Origin: Bacillus_BA fengqiuensis
GTDB taxonomy: Bacteria; Bacillota; Bacilli; Bacillales; Bacillaceae_H
Strand: one strand, 5' to 3'
DNA: 64,000 bases
Assembly (NCBI GenBank): GCA_030813035.1
Contig: JAUSTV010000003.1
The first letter of the stretch is position 1, and every line of letters begins with the position of its first letter. Shown here one piece after another: positions 27,800 through 36,235 of this stretch. Under the pieces are notes generated by a model that was not told the DNA's origin, did no database searches, and saw nothing but the letters and a program-made list of their open reading frames with translations. A program made the position numbers and the translations under genes.

Positions 27800-27914
27800 G
27801 TTCCAAAAGAAAGACAACAGGAACCAAGAAATTCAAGGAAAAATAGGGACTCAAGGACCGAAGAGTAGGAGTAACCAAAAAATTCGTCAGCCATTTTTCA
27901 TAGATTTTTTGAAC
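27800..27914 (+). repeat. Degenerate copy of dispersed repeat family 1 (copy E)
   Basis: Starts GTTCCAAAAGAAAGACAACAGG and ends CATTTTTCATAGATTTTTTGAAC, keeping the order of family 1 landmarks (GGACCG, AATTCG, GTCAGCCATTTTT) with many substitutions. It ends six bases from the crotonase stop codon. Confidence 0.5.
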
Positions 27915-27919
27915 ACCCT

Positions 27920-28687
27920 CTACGATTTTCTGCACTTAAACCCTTCTACCGCTTCATGATGTTCCTCCTTTTCCCATAATACCGCACATCTCCTGATTTC
28001 TTGCGCCATTCGTTCTTCCATGTTCATCAATTCCCACTTCTCTAACATCGCCTGTTTATAAGAGATTAGTACGCCTGCTGGCTTACGAATTATATCCAGA
28101 CAATAATTTTCCGTTTGTTCCATCAAGTGATCACCGGAAAATACCTCTTGCACATAGTTGAGCCTCTTCGCTTCTTCAGCCGTAAATAGTTTAGCTGTAT
28201 AGAGCATAAAAAGCGCATCTTGCGGGAGAATTTTCTCCATTAAAATAGAGCCGCCTCCCCACCCTGTTGTAATCCCTAAATTCCCTTGAACAAATCCGAG
28301 TTTGCTATGGTCTGCCGCCAAGCGGATATCACAGGCAATCGCCACTTCACATCCCCCGCCAACGGCTGTCCCATTCAGCAAGGCAACAGTTGGCTTGGGC
28401 AGGGTTAATAATTCATATAAAAGCGTTCCCATCGTACTCAGCATTTCATAGGCTTCTTTTTCCGTTTTCAATTTATGAAAAGCGTTCAAATCGCCCCCGC
28501 TGCAAAAGGCTTGATTGCCTTCACCCGTTATCATGAATAGCTTAATCCGAGGGTCCTCCCTGGCATCCCTGAGTGCTGCACGTAAATTTCCCATTACATC
28601 ATAGTCGATGGCATTTCTGCACTCCGGACGTAAAATTTTGAAAACAGCCAATCCTTCTTCACGAATAGTAAAACTTGTTTTAGCCAT
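27920..28687 (-). CDS. Enoyl-CoA hydratase/isomerase (crotonase) family protein
   Basis: A 255-residue crotonase-fold protein. The first oxyanion-hole region is CSGGDLNAF and the second is GTAVGGGCEVAIACDIRLA. The usual first catalytic Glu is kept (GGGCE), but the position of the second (normally in a GQPE block) reads GFVQGNLGI, so it is probably Gln. Simple hydratase activity is therefore doubtful; isomerase, thioesterase or decarboxylase activity remains possible. GGGGAGGGAG precedes the ATG. It stands alone between rpmF and ylbO. Confidence 0.82.
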   Translation of the reverse strand: MAKTSFTIREEGLAVFKILRPECRNAIDYDVMGNLRAALRDAREDPRIKLFMITGEGNQAFCSGGDLNAFHKLKTEKEAYEMLSTMGTLLYELLTLPKPTVALLNGTAVGGGCEVAIACDIRLAADHSKLGFVQGNLGITTGWGGGSILMEKILPQDALFMLYTAKLFTAEEAKRLNYVQEVFSGDHLMEQTENYCLDIIRKPAGVLISYKQAMLEKWELMNMEERMAQEIRRCAVLWEKEEHHEAVEGFKCRKS

Positions 28688-28851
28688 GCTCCCTCCCCTT
28701 TCCCCGGATTAATTCTCTTTTTTCTTTCCAAAATCCTTTTCATACACCAATCACGCAATCTTTACAGGTTTATCCAAGTTGAAAAGAACAGAGGGACGCG
28801 GACTGGCAAAAGGGTTGATGGCAAATAAAAAAAATCCAGTTGGATGAGCTG

Positions 28852-28890
28852 GAATAAAAAGAAAAGCACAGACTTTATCAGCCTGTGCTT
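28852..28890 (-). terminator. Terminator of ylbN-rpmF
   Basis: AAGCACAG and CTGTGCTT form the stem on the minus strand, followed by TTCTTTTTATTCC. It starts about 20 bases after the rpmF stop. Confidence 0.75.
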
Positions 28891-28908
28891 ACAGAAGGTT
28901 AACAATTA

Positions 28909-29082
28909 TTATTTGCTAACTACTTCTTTTCCTTTATAAGTTCCGCATGCTTTGCAGATACGGTGTGATAGTTTCATTTCCCCACAACTTGGGCATTCTA
29001 CCATACCAGGAACTTGTAATTTGAAGTGCGTACGACGCAATCTTTTTCTTGTTTTAGATGTTCTTCTAAAAGGTACAGCCAT
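28909..29082 (-). CDS. rpmF: 50S ribosomal protein L32
   Basis: A 57-residue basic protein. The N-terminus MAVPFRRTSKTRKRLRR is the family signature. Two CxxC pairs (CPSCGE and CKACGT) form a zinc ribbon, so this is the zinc-binding (C+) form. The ATG at 29082 follows AAGGAGG; the in-frame codon three residues upstream is not preferred. It follows ylbN, the usual bacterial YceD-rpmF pair. Confidence 0.97.
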   Translation of the reverse strand: MAVPFRRTSKTRKRLRRTHFKLQVPGMVECPSCGEMKLSHRICKACGTYKGKEVVSK

Positions 29083-29146
29083 TATTCCCACCTCCTTAAC
29101 AGGATTTGATTATATGAAGGCCGGGTAACGCCGGTTCTTCGCTATT

Positions 29147-29665
29147 TCACTTTTTTTCATCTTTTTTAAAAAAGTCTTGCAGCGCCGCTAAACGAGGATC
29201 AATTTGATTTGTCTTTTCTTGTTCCGCAACGACTTCCCAATCTCGACCTGATTGCGGTGCAGCTCCCTCAACATGTGGATTATCGCTAAACACTTGCATT
29301 GGGACTTCAACGAGGATGTGTTCCTTAATGATTGGATCAAGGTCCACTACTTCCCCTTTGACATAATGTACATCTTCTTCAAGTTCAAACTCAACTGGCT
29401 TTAACAAAAATGTTTCTGTCGTCTCGACATGGAATGGATACGGAACATCTACCAGTGTACGTGAACAAGGAAGAATCATTTCACCAGAAATATTCAAATG
29501 AAACGTTACTTTCGCCGAGCTAATATCAGCTCTTCCTGTTACATGGACAGGTTTCACTTCACGAATTTGAGGATCCACTTCTTTTACATCGCTCACGTCT
29601 ACATACTCATCTAGTTTTAAGCCCTTTTGCTGTAACTTATATAACTGATGTACAGACCATTTCAA
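29147..29665 (-). CDS. ylbN: DUF177 (YceD-like) protein YlbN
   Basis: The family is linked to 23S rRNA accumulation and L32 in bacteria and chloroplasts. The conserved CSRTLVDVPYPFHVETTETF block (about residues 60-80) is present, and the C-terminal end DPRLAALQDFF is typical. A TTG at 29665 lies about eight bases after AGAGG and gives the family start MKWSVHQL; the ATG at 29671 sits too close to the SD. It shares a transcript with rpmF from a perfect consensus promoter at 29693-29721. Confidence 0.93.
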   Translation of the reverse strand: MKWSVHQLYKLQQKGLKLDEYVDVSDVKEVDPQIREVKPVHVTGRADISSAKVTFHLNISGEMILPCSRTLVDVPYPFHVETTETFLLKPVEFELEEDVHYVKGEVVDLDPIIKEHILVEVPMQVFSDNPHVEGAAPQSGRDWEVVAEQEKTNQIDPRLAALQDFFKKDEKK

Positions 29666-29692
29666 TTTCATCACCTCTAGGCAACAAAGGTA

Positions 29693-29721
29693 ATTATAGC
29701 TTTGTCAGGATTATTTGTCAA
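29693..29721 (-). promoter_or_regulatory. Consensus sigma-A promoter of ylbN-rpmF
   Basis: TTGACA (29721-29716), exactly 17 bases, TATAAT (29698-29693) on the minus strand: all twelve hexamer positions match consensus. Start of transcription would be near 29686. The -35 hexamer overlaps that of the divergent ylbM promoter. Confidence 0.85.
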
Positions 29722-29743
29722 TATTTTTTCTTTACACTATAAT
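29715..29743 (+). promoter_or_regulatory. Sigma-A promoter of ylbM, sharing its -35 with the ylbN promoter
   Basis: TTGTCA (29715-29720), 17 bases, TATAAT (29738-29743) on the plus strand. One mismatch from consensus. Five of the six -35 positions are also the -35 of the divergent ylbN-rpmF promoter, so the two cannot be occupied at once. Confidence 0.75.
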
Positions 29744-29835
29744 TAGTGCATATCAAGCATTAAATACTACTTTAACATGTTTTTCACCATTTTACCAAAA
29801 AACATTTATTTTTATTGAACAAAAAGGAGAAAACG

Positions 29836-31056
29836 ATGCAGGCTGTAGGAATCATTGTTGAATATAACCCTTTTCACAACGGACATTTTTATCATGTCCA
29901 GCAATCCAAAAAAAAGACAGGGGCTGATTATGTCGTCGCTGTCATGAGCGGACATTTTTTACAACGCGGAGAGCCGGCCCTCGTGTCAAAGTGGGCTCGA
30001 ACAAAAATGGCTCTTGCAGGAGGAGCCGATCTTGTCATTGAACTTCCATTCGCTTTTGCTGTTCAGCAAGCCGATTTATTCGCAAGCGGTGCCATGTCTA
30101 TTTTGGCCGCTTTGAATGTGGACAGTTTTTGCTTCGGCAGCGAAAACGGAGATATTCAAACGTTCCTGGAAGCAGAACATTTCTATCGAATACATGAAGA
30201 AGAAGTAGCCTCACATGCTCAGCATGCCTTGAAGAAAGGAATGAGCTATCCAAAAGCAATGTCGCTCGCATTGAAAAAAGTGGGCGAATCCAAACAGCTT
30301 CTTGACTTGTCCCAACCCAACAACATTTTGGGATATGCCTATATAAAGGCTAAGATACAGCATCATTATACGATGTCACCCCATACCATTGCACGGATTG
30401 AGTCCCACTATCATGATGAAACACTTTCCTCTTCTACCGTGACAAGCGCAACAAGTATCAGGAAGGCTCTCTTTTCCGAAAATGCCGACCTCCAAACCGT
30501 ACATCGCTATATGCCGGAAAGCACAGAAAAATATTTGCATGATTACGCCTTGAATTACGGCCTTTATCATCAGTGGGAACATTATTTCCCCTATTTGAAA
30601 TATACACTGCTGTCCATGAGTCCTGAACAGTTGCAAGACATATACGGAGTAGAAGAAGGGATTGAATACCGTCTTCTTCATTATATCAAGCAGAGTCGAA
30701 CGTTCTCTGAATTCATGCAATTCATAAAAAATAAGCGTTACACATGGACACGTTTGCAGAGAATGTGCGTCCATATATTGACGCACACAACGAAACACCA
30801 AATGGAAACGGTCCTTAAAGAGCAAGCGGCAGCTTATATCCGCCTTTTAGGAATGAGCAAAAAAGGGCAAGCCTATTTAAAGGAGCAAAAGAAGAGCCTA
30901 CGTCTCCCGCTCGTTTCCACTGTATCAAAATTTCACCACCCTCAACTAGAACAAGACATCAAAGCGACAAACGTTTACAGTTTCGCTTTAAATGAACCTG
31001 CTCGATCCGAGTTTTTATTTCAAGAATATCGTATTCCCCCCATTTTGTTTGATTGA
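29836..31056 (+). CDS. ylbM: tRNA(Met) cytidine acetate ligase (TmcAL, YlbM)
   Basis: HIGH-superfamily nucleotidyltransferase-like enzyme. TmcAL acetylates the wobble cytidine of elongator tRNA-Met using acetate and ATP. N-terminal GIIVEYNPFHNGHFYHV (HxGH motif), then VAVMSGHFLQRGEPA, and later the SSSTVTSATSIRKAL signature. 406 aa from the ATG at 29836, which follows AAAGGAG; the frame opens earlier at 29815 without an SD. It is divergent from ylbN. Confidence 0.93.
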   Translation: MQAVGIIVEYNPFHNGHFYHVQQSKKKTGADYVVAVMSGHFLQRGEPALVSKWARTKMALAGGADLVIELPFAFAVQQADLFASGAMSILAALNVDSFCFGSENGDIQTFLEAEHFYRIHEEEVASHAQHALKKGMSYPKAMSLALKKVGESKQLLDLSQPNNILGYAYIKAKIQHHYTMSPHTIARIESHYHDETLSSSTVTSATSIRKALFSENADLQTVHRYMPESTEKYLHDYALNYGLYHQWEHYFPYLKYTLLSMSPEQLQDIYGVEEGIEYRLLHYIKQSRTFSEFMQFIKNKRYTWTRLQRMCVHILTHTTKHQMETVLKEQAAAYIRLLGMSKKGQAYLKEQKKSLRLPLVSTVSKFHHPQLEQDIKATNVYSFALNEPARSEFLFQEYRIPPILFD

Positions 31057-31065
31057 ATATAATAA

Positions 31066-31103
31066 GAGGATGATGCAAAAGGCATACCTTTTGCATCATC
31101 CTC
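31066..31103 (+). terminator. Hairpin downstream of ylbM
   Basis: GAGGATGATGCAAAAGG, CATA loop, perfect complement; starts 10 bases after the ylbM stop. No U-tract follows. Confidence 0.6.
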
Positions 31104-31136
31104 CCGTAAAAGCCCGCACGATGCGGGTCTAACTAA

Positions 31137-31186
31137 CCATCGGTGGGGGATGAAGAAACACCTCCACCGATGAAAGTTTCCTTTAT
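31137..31186 (+). repeat. TTTAT-type element right end at the ylbL stop codon
   Basis: CCATCGGTGGGGG, loop, CCTCCACCGATG hairpin followed by AAAGTTTCCTTTAT. The final TTTAT contains the complement of the ylbL TAA stop (31183-31185). The same right-end sequence occurs in the elements at 22704 and 58634. It also forms a hairpin suited to end ylbL transcripts. Confidence 0.55.
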
Positions 31187-32202
31187 TGTGGTTTTAAAGT
31201 TTTCAAGTATTGAACGACTTCATCAAATGTATCGACTGGTACAATTTTCATCTTGGTGTCTATTTTTTTCGCCGCAGCTAAAGCTTCACGATAATTCGAA
31301 CCTTTGGCACCTTCTTCATTTGGAGCAAGAAAAATCTCCGCCCCGGAGTTAGAAGCCGCTACCACCTTTTGGGAAATACCGCCAATGCGACCTACACGTC
31401 CTTCATCATCAATCGTACCTGTTCCTGCAATTTCGTATCCCTTTGTTATGTCTTCTCTCGTGAGCTGATTGTAAATTTCCAAAGAAAACATTAAACCGGC
31501 GGACGGTCCGCCAATTTTCTCTGTATCTATTTCAATATCCGGTTCCACGACAATTTCCCGGTCCGTTAATAACGTGATTCCAAGCCCCGCTTTTCCTTTC
31601 ATTTGAGGAAAAGGCGCAATTGTAATAGTGGCTTTTTGATTTTCTCCATCGCGTTCAAACTCTATGTTCACTGCATCTCCGACCTTCTTGTTCGTTACAT
31701 GCGCCACAAACTCTTCACTCGTTTCCATTTCTTTTCCATCCACTTTATATACACGGTCGCCTACCTTTAATATTTCCTCTGCAGGCATGCCGGGAATGAT
31801 GCTCATGACGTATACACCATGGTTTTTGAATGCCACTTCTTTACCCGCATGCCGATAGGCGACTAAAATCGCCGATTCCTTAGAAGTTTCCATCATGTGT
31901 AATTGGCGATATGTATAATCTGCATCACTTTCTCCTTCTTGGCGAATATCCTCGACAGGATAAATTTCTTGAAAATCCTGTATATGTGCCAGAGCATAAG
32001 CTAAAGGAGTCGCCTTTCCCATTCTGACTGTGGTCAGCATCAAACTCCCTTTTTCCTCATATCCGCCTTCAACTTCAATGATCGGAGATAGTTCTTGGGC
32101 CATACCCGGCTTTGTGATGTAATATGGCAAAGGGTAGAAAGAAAGGATAAGAGCAAGAATTAATCCGCATGATAAAGCAGCCATATACATTTTAGATTTC
32201 AT
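31183..32202 (-). CDS. ylbL: PDZ and Lon-type serine protease YlbL (SepM-like)
   Basis: Membrane-anchored protease with an N-terminal signal anchor (about residues 5-25), a PDZ domain (about 120-200, GVYVMSIIPGMPAEEILKVGDRV) and a C-terminal Lon protease domain. The catalytic Ser is in GGPSAGLMFSLEI and the Lys in RIGGISQKVVAA. In B. subtilis YlbL, together with CtpA, clears the division inhibitor YneA after DNA damage. 339 aa from the ATG at 32202, with GGAGGAG upstream. It overlaps the ylbK end by 11 bases. Confidence 0.93.
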   Translation of the reverse strand: MKSKMYMAALSCGLILALILSFYPLPYYITKPGMAQELSPIIEVEGGYEEKGSLMLTTVRMGKATPLAYALAHIQDFQEIYPVEDIRQEGESDADYTYRQLHMMETSKESAILVAYRHAGKEVAFKNHGVYVMSIIPGMPAEEILKVGDRVYKVDGKEMETSEEFVAHVTNKKVGDAVNIEFERDGENQKATITIAPFPQMKGKAGLGITLLTDREIVVEPDIEIDTEKIGGPSAGLMFSLEIYNQLTREDITKGYEIAGTGTIDDEGRVGRIGGISQKVVAASNSGAEIFLAPNEEGAKGSNYREALAAAKKIDTKMKIVPVDTFDEVVQYLKTLKPQ

Positions 32203-32989
32203 CTGATTGGTTCTCCTCCCACTGATCAATCAACATCTGTATTCGCGGTAACTGTTTTTGCGTTTCCTGTTCTCCAATGGCAATGATTTCTTGAATATTG
32301 GTAAAGGCTCTCGAACTGAATGTTTCCACATGAGGCCTGATCATGACATCTGAGACAATTTCACGGTGCTTCACTAGCTCGTCTTGCAAAATATCTAAAC
32401 TCTGTAAAATAACATCGAAAATGGAACTGATGTCAGCATTGACCTTCACACGGGAAACATCCACCCCAATGACAAAATCCGCTCCCATTTCCTTGACAAC
32501 AGACACCGGAATCCGGTCTATTACGCCTCCATCCACCAATAAGCGGCCATTTACCTTTTCCGGAACGAAAATTCCGGGAATGGAAATGCTGGCTCTTACT
32601 GCATCCGCAACCGGTCCATCACGAAACACTACCTTCTCTCCCGTTTTTAAGTCCGTCGTCACGATGGCAATCGGCAAATTCAACTCTTCAATTCTCTTTC
32701 CATGTGTAAATACCCGTACCAGTTCCTTAATCCGATTTCCTGCAATAAATCCCATTTTCGGAACCGTAAAGTCTAAATAGTATTTACGTTTGAATGCCTG
32801 GGCAATCTTATATAATCTTTCCATGTCCAAACCAGTGCCGTAAAAAGCGGCGATTAACGCGCCCATACTGCTTCCCGCAATATAATCAATTGGAATGGAA
32901 GCCTCTTTTAATACCTTGATAACCCCAAGGTGGGCAAATCCCCTTGCGCCGCCTGAACCAAGCGCCAATCCTATTTTCGGCCGACCCAA
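32192..32989 (-). CDS. ylbK: Patatin-like phospholipase family protein (YlbK)
   Basis: Ser-Asp dyad hydrolase. The oxyanion loop GSGGARGFAHLG lies at the N-terminus, the nucleophile is in GSSMG (about residue 40), and the Asp is in DGG (about residue 155). Substrate unknown; esterase or lipid hydrolysis is likely. The frame opens at 33019 (ATG, no SD), but a TTG at 32989 lies eight bases after GGGAGG and gives the usual start MGRPKIGLALGSGG. Coupled to ylbL by overlap. Confidence 0.9.
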   Translation of the reverse strand: MGRPKIGLALGSGGARGFAHLGVIKVLKEASIPIDYIAGSSMGALIAAFYGTGLDMERLYKIAQAFKRKYYLDFTVPKMGFIAGNRIKELVRVFTHGKRIEELNLPIAIVTTDLKTGEKVVFRDGPVADAVRASISIPGIFVPEKVNGRLLVDGGVIDRIPVSVVKEMGADFVIGVDVSRVKVNADISSIFDVILQSLDILQDELVKHREIVSDVMIRPHVETFSSRAFTNIQEIIAIGEQETQKQLPRIQMLIDQWEENQSDEI

Positions 32990-33074
32990 TCCGCATGCCT
33001 CCCTTTCTGTATCCCTCATGTTATTCTTATGGTCTAAATCGATCCCCTAGACTCGTATAGTAATATATAAGGTT

Positions 33075-33400
33075 GTTCAAAAAGTCCGGGAAAAATGACC
33101 GTCGAATTTACTTGTACAGGACGTACTGATCCGACGTTCGCCACAGGACGTGGCGGTTCTTAGTCGGGCGGCGTCAGCTGTATTGGACGCTACTCACGTA
33201 TTACCATCATATCCTCGAAAAAGAAGAACACTTTTTCTTCGTGCGAAGATTATGCTTCCGTAGTGACCAGCTTGCGCTCCGTTCCTTTGAAAAGAAGATC
33301 ACTTTTCCGGCGTGCGATGAAGAATCGTGAGAGGCTTTCCTTAATGCTCAAAGCAGCGCTTCCTTGAACTTCTCGGTCCTTTTTGTCCTCCTTTTTGAAC
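33075..33400 (-). repeat. Dispersed repeat family 1, copy C (long form, 326 bp)
   Basis: Ends identical to copies A and D but with two extra internal modules. One of about 60 bp (33107-33170) is shared with copy D and carries two AGGAC-loop hairpins (33114-33126 and 33139-33155). One of over 100 bp (about 33200-33345) contains further stem-loops such as CGAAAAAGAAG/CTTTTTCTTCG. It occupies most of the divergent ylbK-ylbJ spacer. Confidence 0.8.
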
Positions 33401-33511
33401 ACACACTATTATGTACAAACTTTCCACTGAGGCAGGAGCAAACCTTTGTTGTGATTTTATCATTTTTTTATAGACAATGCATGATGGAAGAAAGAATAGG
33501 AGGAATCATGG

Positions 33512-34732
33512 TTGAATAAGTCATTCGTTAAAACGCTTGCCCTTGCAGTTTCAGCCTTCATTCTGGTGAGCGCACTTATCATTTATCCGAAAGAAGCATT
33601 TGATGCATCTCTTCGCGGCTTGAACATGTGGTGGACTGTTGTGTTCCCCTCATTACTGCCTTTTTTTATTTTTTCAGAAATGCTCATTGGCTTTGGCGTA
33701 GTCCGATTTATAGGTGTATTGCTCGAACCATTCATGCGTCCATTATTCCGGGTTCCCGGATCTGGAGGATTCGTTCTTGCCATGGGGATGGCTTCAGGCT
33801 TTCCTGCCGGCGCCAAACTGACTGCAAGACTTCGGCAAGAAGGGCAAATTACAGTATCTGAAGCGGAACGTTTAGTATCGTTTACAAACTCATCCAATCC
33901 ATTGTTTATTTTCGGGGCCATCGCCGTCGGTTTCTTCAAAAATCCAAGTGTCGGCATTATCCTTGCTCTTTCTCATTATTTGGGCAACATTTGTGTAGGC
34001 TTTTTGATGAGGTTCCACGGCAGCAATGATCGAACAACCGAACGGAATAAACGGCCGCATTCCTTTAAGACCGCTCTTCAAGAAATGCATCATACCCGAC
34101 TGAAAGATAATAGGCCAATAGGCAAGCTGCTGGGCGACGCCGTAACTTCTTCCATTCAAACATTACTCATGATTGGAGGATTTATCATTTTATTTTCTGT
34201 ATTGAACCGCCTGCTTTTCCTCATGGATATCACGACTTTAGTCAGTCATTTCTTTTCCTATCTATTACTCTTGTTCGGTTTCTCACAAGAATTAAGCCTG
34301 CCGCTCATCTCCGGAATATTCGAAATTACTCTCGGCAGCCAGATGACCAGCAAAGTGAGCGATTCAGTCTTATGGCAGCAAATTGCTATTGTAAGTTTCA
34401 TTTTAGCTTTCAGCGGCTTTTCTGTACAAGCTCAAGTGGCAAGCATTTTAGCCGAGACAGATATCCGGTTCTCACCCTTTTTTATTGCACGCCTTTTTCA
34501 CGGTCTGTTTTCCGTCATTCTTTCTCTTTTATTGTGGAAACCACTAAGCCCTTACATACTTGCAGCCCAGCCTGCCACAAGTCCGGAGGGAGCCAATCCG
34601 TTCTCTTCGTTATATTCATTCGATTTTTTATACCAGTACCTTGAACTGTGTTTGAGTTATGGTCCATTGTTGACTATTTTCTTCTTATGTTTTTACATTT
34701 ACTTACGCATGAACAGGTGGAAAACAAATTAA
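33512..34732 (+). CDS. ylbJ: Sporulation integral membrane protein YlbJ
   Basis: Polytopic membrane protein of 406 aa with roughly eight hydrophobic helices and the nucleoside-transporter-gate-like fold of the YlbJ/SpoIIM-type family. It is needed for spore heat resistance in B. subtilis, where it is sigma-E controlled. Conserved stretch: VVFPSLLPFFIFSEMLIGFG and FTNSSNPLFIFGAIAVGF. The start codon is TTG eight bases after AGGAGG. An ATG four bases after the same SD opens only a three-codon frame (ATG GTT GAA TAA) overlapping this start. Confidence 0.92.
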   Translation: MNKSFVKTLALAVSAFILVSALIIYPKEAFDASLRGLNMWWTVVFPSLLPFFIFSEMLIGFGVVRFIGVLLEPFMRPLFRVPGSGGFVLAMGMASGFPAGAKLTARLRQEGQITVSEAERLVSFTNSSNPLFIFGAIAVGFFKNPSVGIILALSHYLGNICVGFLMRFHGSNDRTTERNKRPHSFKTALQEMHHTRLKDNRPIGKLLGDAVTSSIQTLLMIGGFIILFSVLNRLLFLMDITTLVSHFFSYLLLLFGFSQELSLPLISGIFEITLGSQMTSKVSDSVLWQQIAIVSFILAFSGFSVQAQVASILAETDIRFSPFFIARLFHGLFSVILSLLLWKPLSPYILAAQPATSPEGANPFSSLYSFDFLYQYLELCLSYGPLLTIFFLCFYIYLRMNRWKTN

Positions 34733-34743
34733 CCTTTCTAATT

Positions 34744-34778
34744 AAAAAGCTTGCCGTTCAACTTCCGGCAAGCTTTTT
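34744..34778. terminator. Bidirectional terminator between ylbJ and coaD
   Basis: AAAAAGCTTGCCG, loop, CGGCAAGCTTTTT. T-rich on both strands, between convergent genes. Confidence 0.85.
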
Positions 34779-34790
34779 CTTCTGTGGCTA

Positions 34791-35270
34791 TCAGCTGAAT
34801 TTGTGAAGCATCGCTTCTTTTACAATCGGAGGAACCAACTCTGAAACATCTCCTCCATACTTAGCCAACTCTTTGACGATACTGGAACTTAAAAAGGAAT
34901 ACTGATTATTTGTCATCATAAATAGCGTCTCAATATTTTTTTCAAGGACACGATTAGCAGACGTAATTTGCATTTCATATTCGAAATCGGATACAGCACG
35001 CAATCCGCGCAAAATGGTATGAGCCTGTTTACTCTTGGCATACTCCATTAATAATCCGCTATGAGATTCCACTTTTACATTTGGAATGGACTTTGTGACT
35101 TCCTTTAATAATTCCACACGCTCTTCCACTGTAAATAAAGGATTTTTAACGGCATTATTTAACACCGCAACATAAACTGTCTCAAATACCTTTGAACCCC
35201 TTTTAATGATATCTAAATGACCGTTTGTAACCGGATCGAAACTGCCTGGACAAACTGCAATGCTCCCCAT
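34791..35270 (-). CDS. coaD: Phosphopantetheine adenylyltransferase
   Basis: Penultimate step of CoA synthesis: transfers AMP from ATP to 4'-phosphopantetheine. The N-terminal nucleotidyltransferase signature CPGSFDPVTNGHLDII (TNGH replacing HxGH) and the C-terminal YSFLSSSIVKELAKYGGDV are intact. 159 aa. GGGGGAAG precedes the ATG. It follows rsmD closely and is probably cotranscribed with it. Confidence 0.97.
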   Translation of the reverse strand: MGSIAVCPGSFDPVTNGHLDIIKRGSKVFETVYVAVLNNAVKNPLFTVEERVELLKEVTKSIPNVKVESHSGLLMEYAKSKQAHTILRGLRAVSDFEYEMQITSANRVLEKNIETLFMMTNNQYSFLSSSIVKELAKYGGDVSELVPPIVKEAMLHKFS

Positions 35271-35307
35271 GTCACTTCCCCCTTTTTATGACAGAACCTT
35301 TTCATTT

Positions 35308-35868
35308 CTACTCAGAATATCGATAAATGGAAATGGCTGTTATCCCGTAAACTTCAAACTTTTCCTTTGAAAAGCCTCCGATTTGATCGGGAAGTTTTAC
35401 ATCATTGTCGTGTTCCGCAACAATCATGCCTGACTTAGACAGCAGCTGCTGTTCGCCAATCTCCTCAATAAGCGCTTTCAACTTTTGGGCTTTATATGGC
35501 GGATCCAGAAAAACTAAATCAAACGTCATTTCACGTTTTTTAACTGCCTTAAGCGCTCTTTCCGCATCATTGCGATATACTTCCGCCCGATTTTCAAACC
35601 CGCAAACAGCTAAATTCGTTTTAATCGTTTGGATAGCCTTACCGTCACGATCTACGAAAATCATGTGATCCACGCCTCGGCTTAAAGCTTCAATTCCCAG
35701 ACCTCCGCTTCCTCCGAACAAATCTAGGCCTTTGCCTCCATCAAAGTATGGACCAATCATATTAAAAATGGCTTCTTTTACTTTATCTGTTGTAGGACGC
35801 GTCGTTACCCCCGGCACTGCCTTTAATGCACGTCCTTTACAAGTTCCTGATACTACTCTCATTCTCAT
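35308..35868 (-). CDS. rsmD: 16S rRNA (guanine-966-N2)-methyltransferase RsmD
   Basis: SAM-dependent methyltransferase. N-terminal RVVSGTCKGR and RPTTDKVKEAIFN, SAM motif DLFGGSGGLGIEALSRG, and catalytic DPPY (in LVFLDPPYKAQ). 186 aa. Candidate starts are the ATG at 35868 (AGG five bases upstream) and the ATG at 35862; both leave the domain complete. It precedes coaD as in B. subtilis (ylbH-ylbI). Confidence 0.95.
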   Translation of the reverse strand: MRMRVVSGTCKGRALKAVPGVTTRPTTDKVKEAIFNMIGPYFDGGKGLDLFGGSGGLGIEALSRGVDHMIFVDRDGKAIQTIKTNLAVCGFENRAEVYRNDAERALKAVKKREMTFDLVFLDPPYKAQKLKALIEEIGEQQLLSKSGMIVAEHDNDVKLPDQIGGFSKEKFEVYGITAISIYRYSE

Positions 35869-36024
35869 CACTACCTCATATGTTTACTACATATTCTTTC
35901 CTATCCTAACATAAAAATCCTTTATTCGACTAGTCAAAATCTTTTTTTATCGTCAATTTTGTCAAAGACTCATTCCTTTTTTAATAGCATCTTTATACAA
36001 ACTCAATAAAAAATTCAAGTCTAT

Positions 36025-36053
36025 GTATAGGCTCGGTTGAAATGGTCATACTT
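36025..36053 (+). promoter_or_regulatory. Forespore-type (sigma-F/sigma-G) promoter of csfG
   Basis: GTATA at 36025-36029 fits the sigma-F -35 (GYWTA). GGTCATACTT at 36044-36053 fits the sigma-F/G -10 at nine of ten positions, with 14 bases between. It lies just before the putative csfG RNA. Confidence 0.6.
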
Positions 36054-36059
36054 AGTAGT

Positions 36060-36235
36060 AACAACATCCCAAACAGATGTTGTTGCCAACCGCGGAGAAG
36101 ACTTACGTTTCCCCATAAGTTCTTCCTCCGGTTTCTCCTCTCCCTTTGCCTTCTTAATTTGATTAACAGCCCATAGCGGTGTTGTTAATCAACGTTGGAA
36201 GGGCCCTGCACCGTAAAAGGTTGCGGGGTTTTTTT
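36060..36235 (+). ncRNA. csfG: Probable sporulation small RNA CsfG
   Basis: CsfG is a forespore small RNA conserved in endospore formers and known for pyrimidine-rich single-stranded stretches; from memory it lies in the ylbG-ylbH (rsmD) interval of B. subtilis, the same interval as here. The region has no credible ORF. It starts with a hairpin (AACAACATC/GATGTTGTT, 36060-36084), then a pyrimidine-rich run containing TTTCTCCTCTCCCTTTGCC, a GATTAACA/TGTTAATC stem, and a terminator (36203-36235) with seven Ts. A forespore-type promoter lies just upstream. Identity rests on location, promoter and shape, not on an alignment. Confidence 0.7.
36203..36235 (+). terminator. Intrinsic terminator of csfG
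   Basis: CCCTGCACC and GGTTGCGGGG form a stem with one bulge, then TTTTTTTA. Confidence 0.8.
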
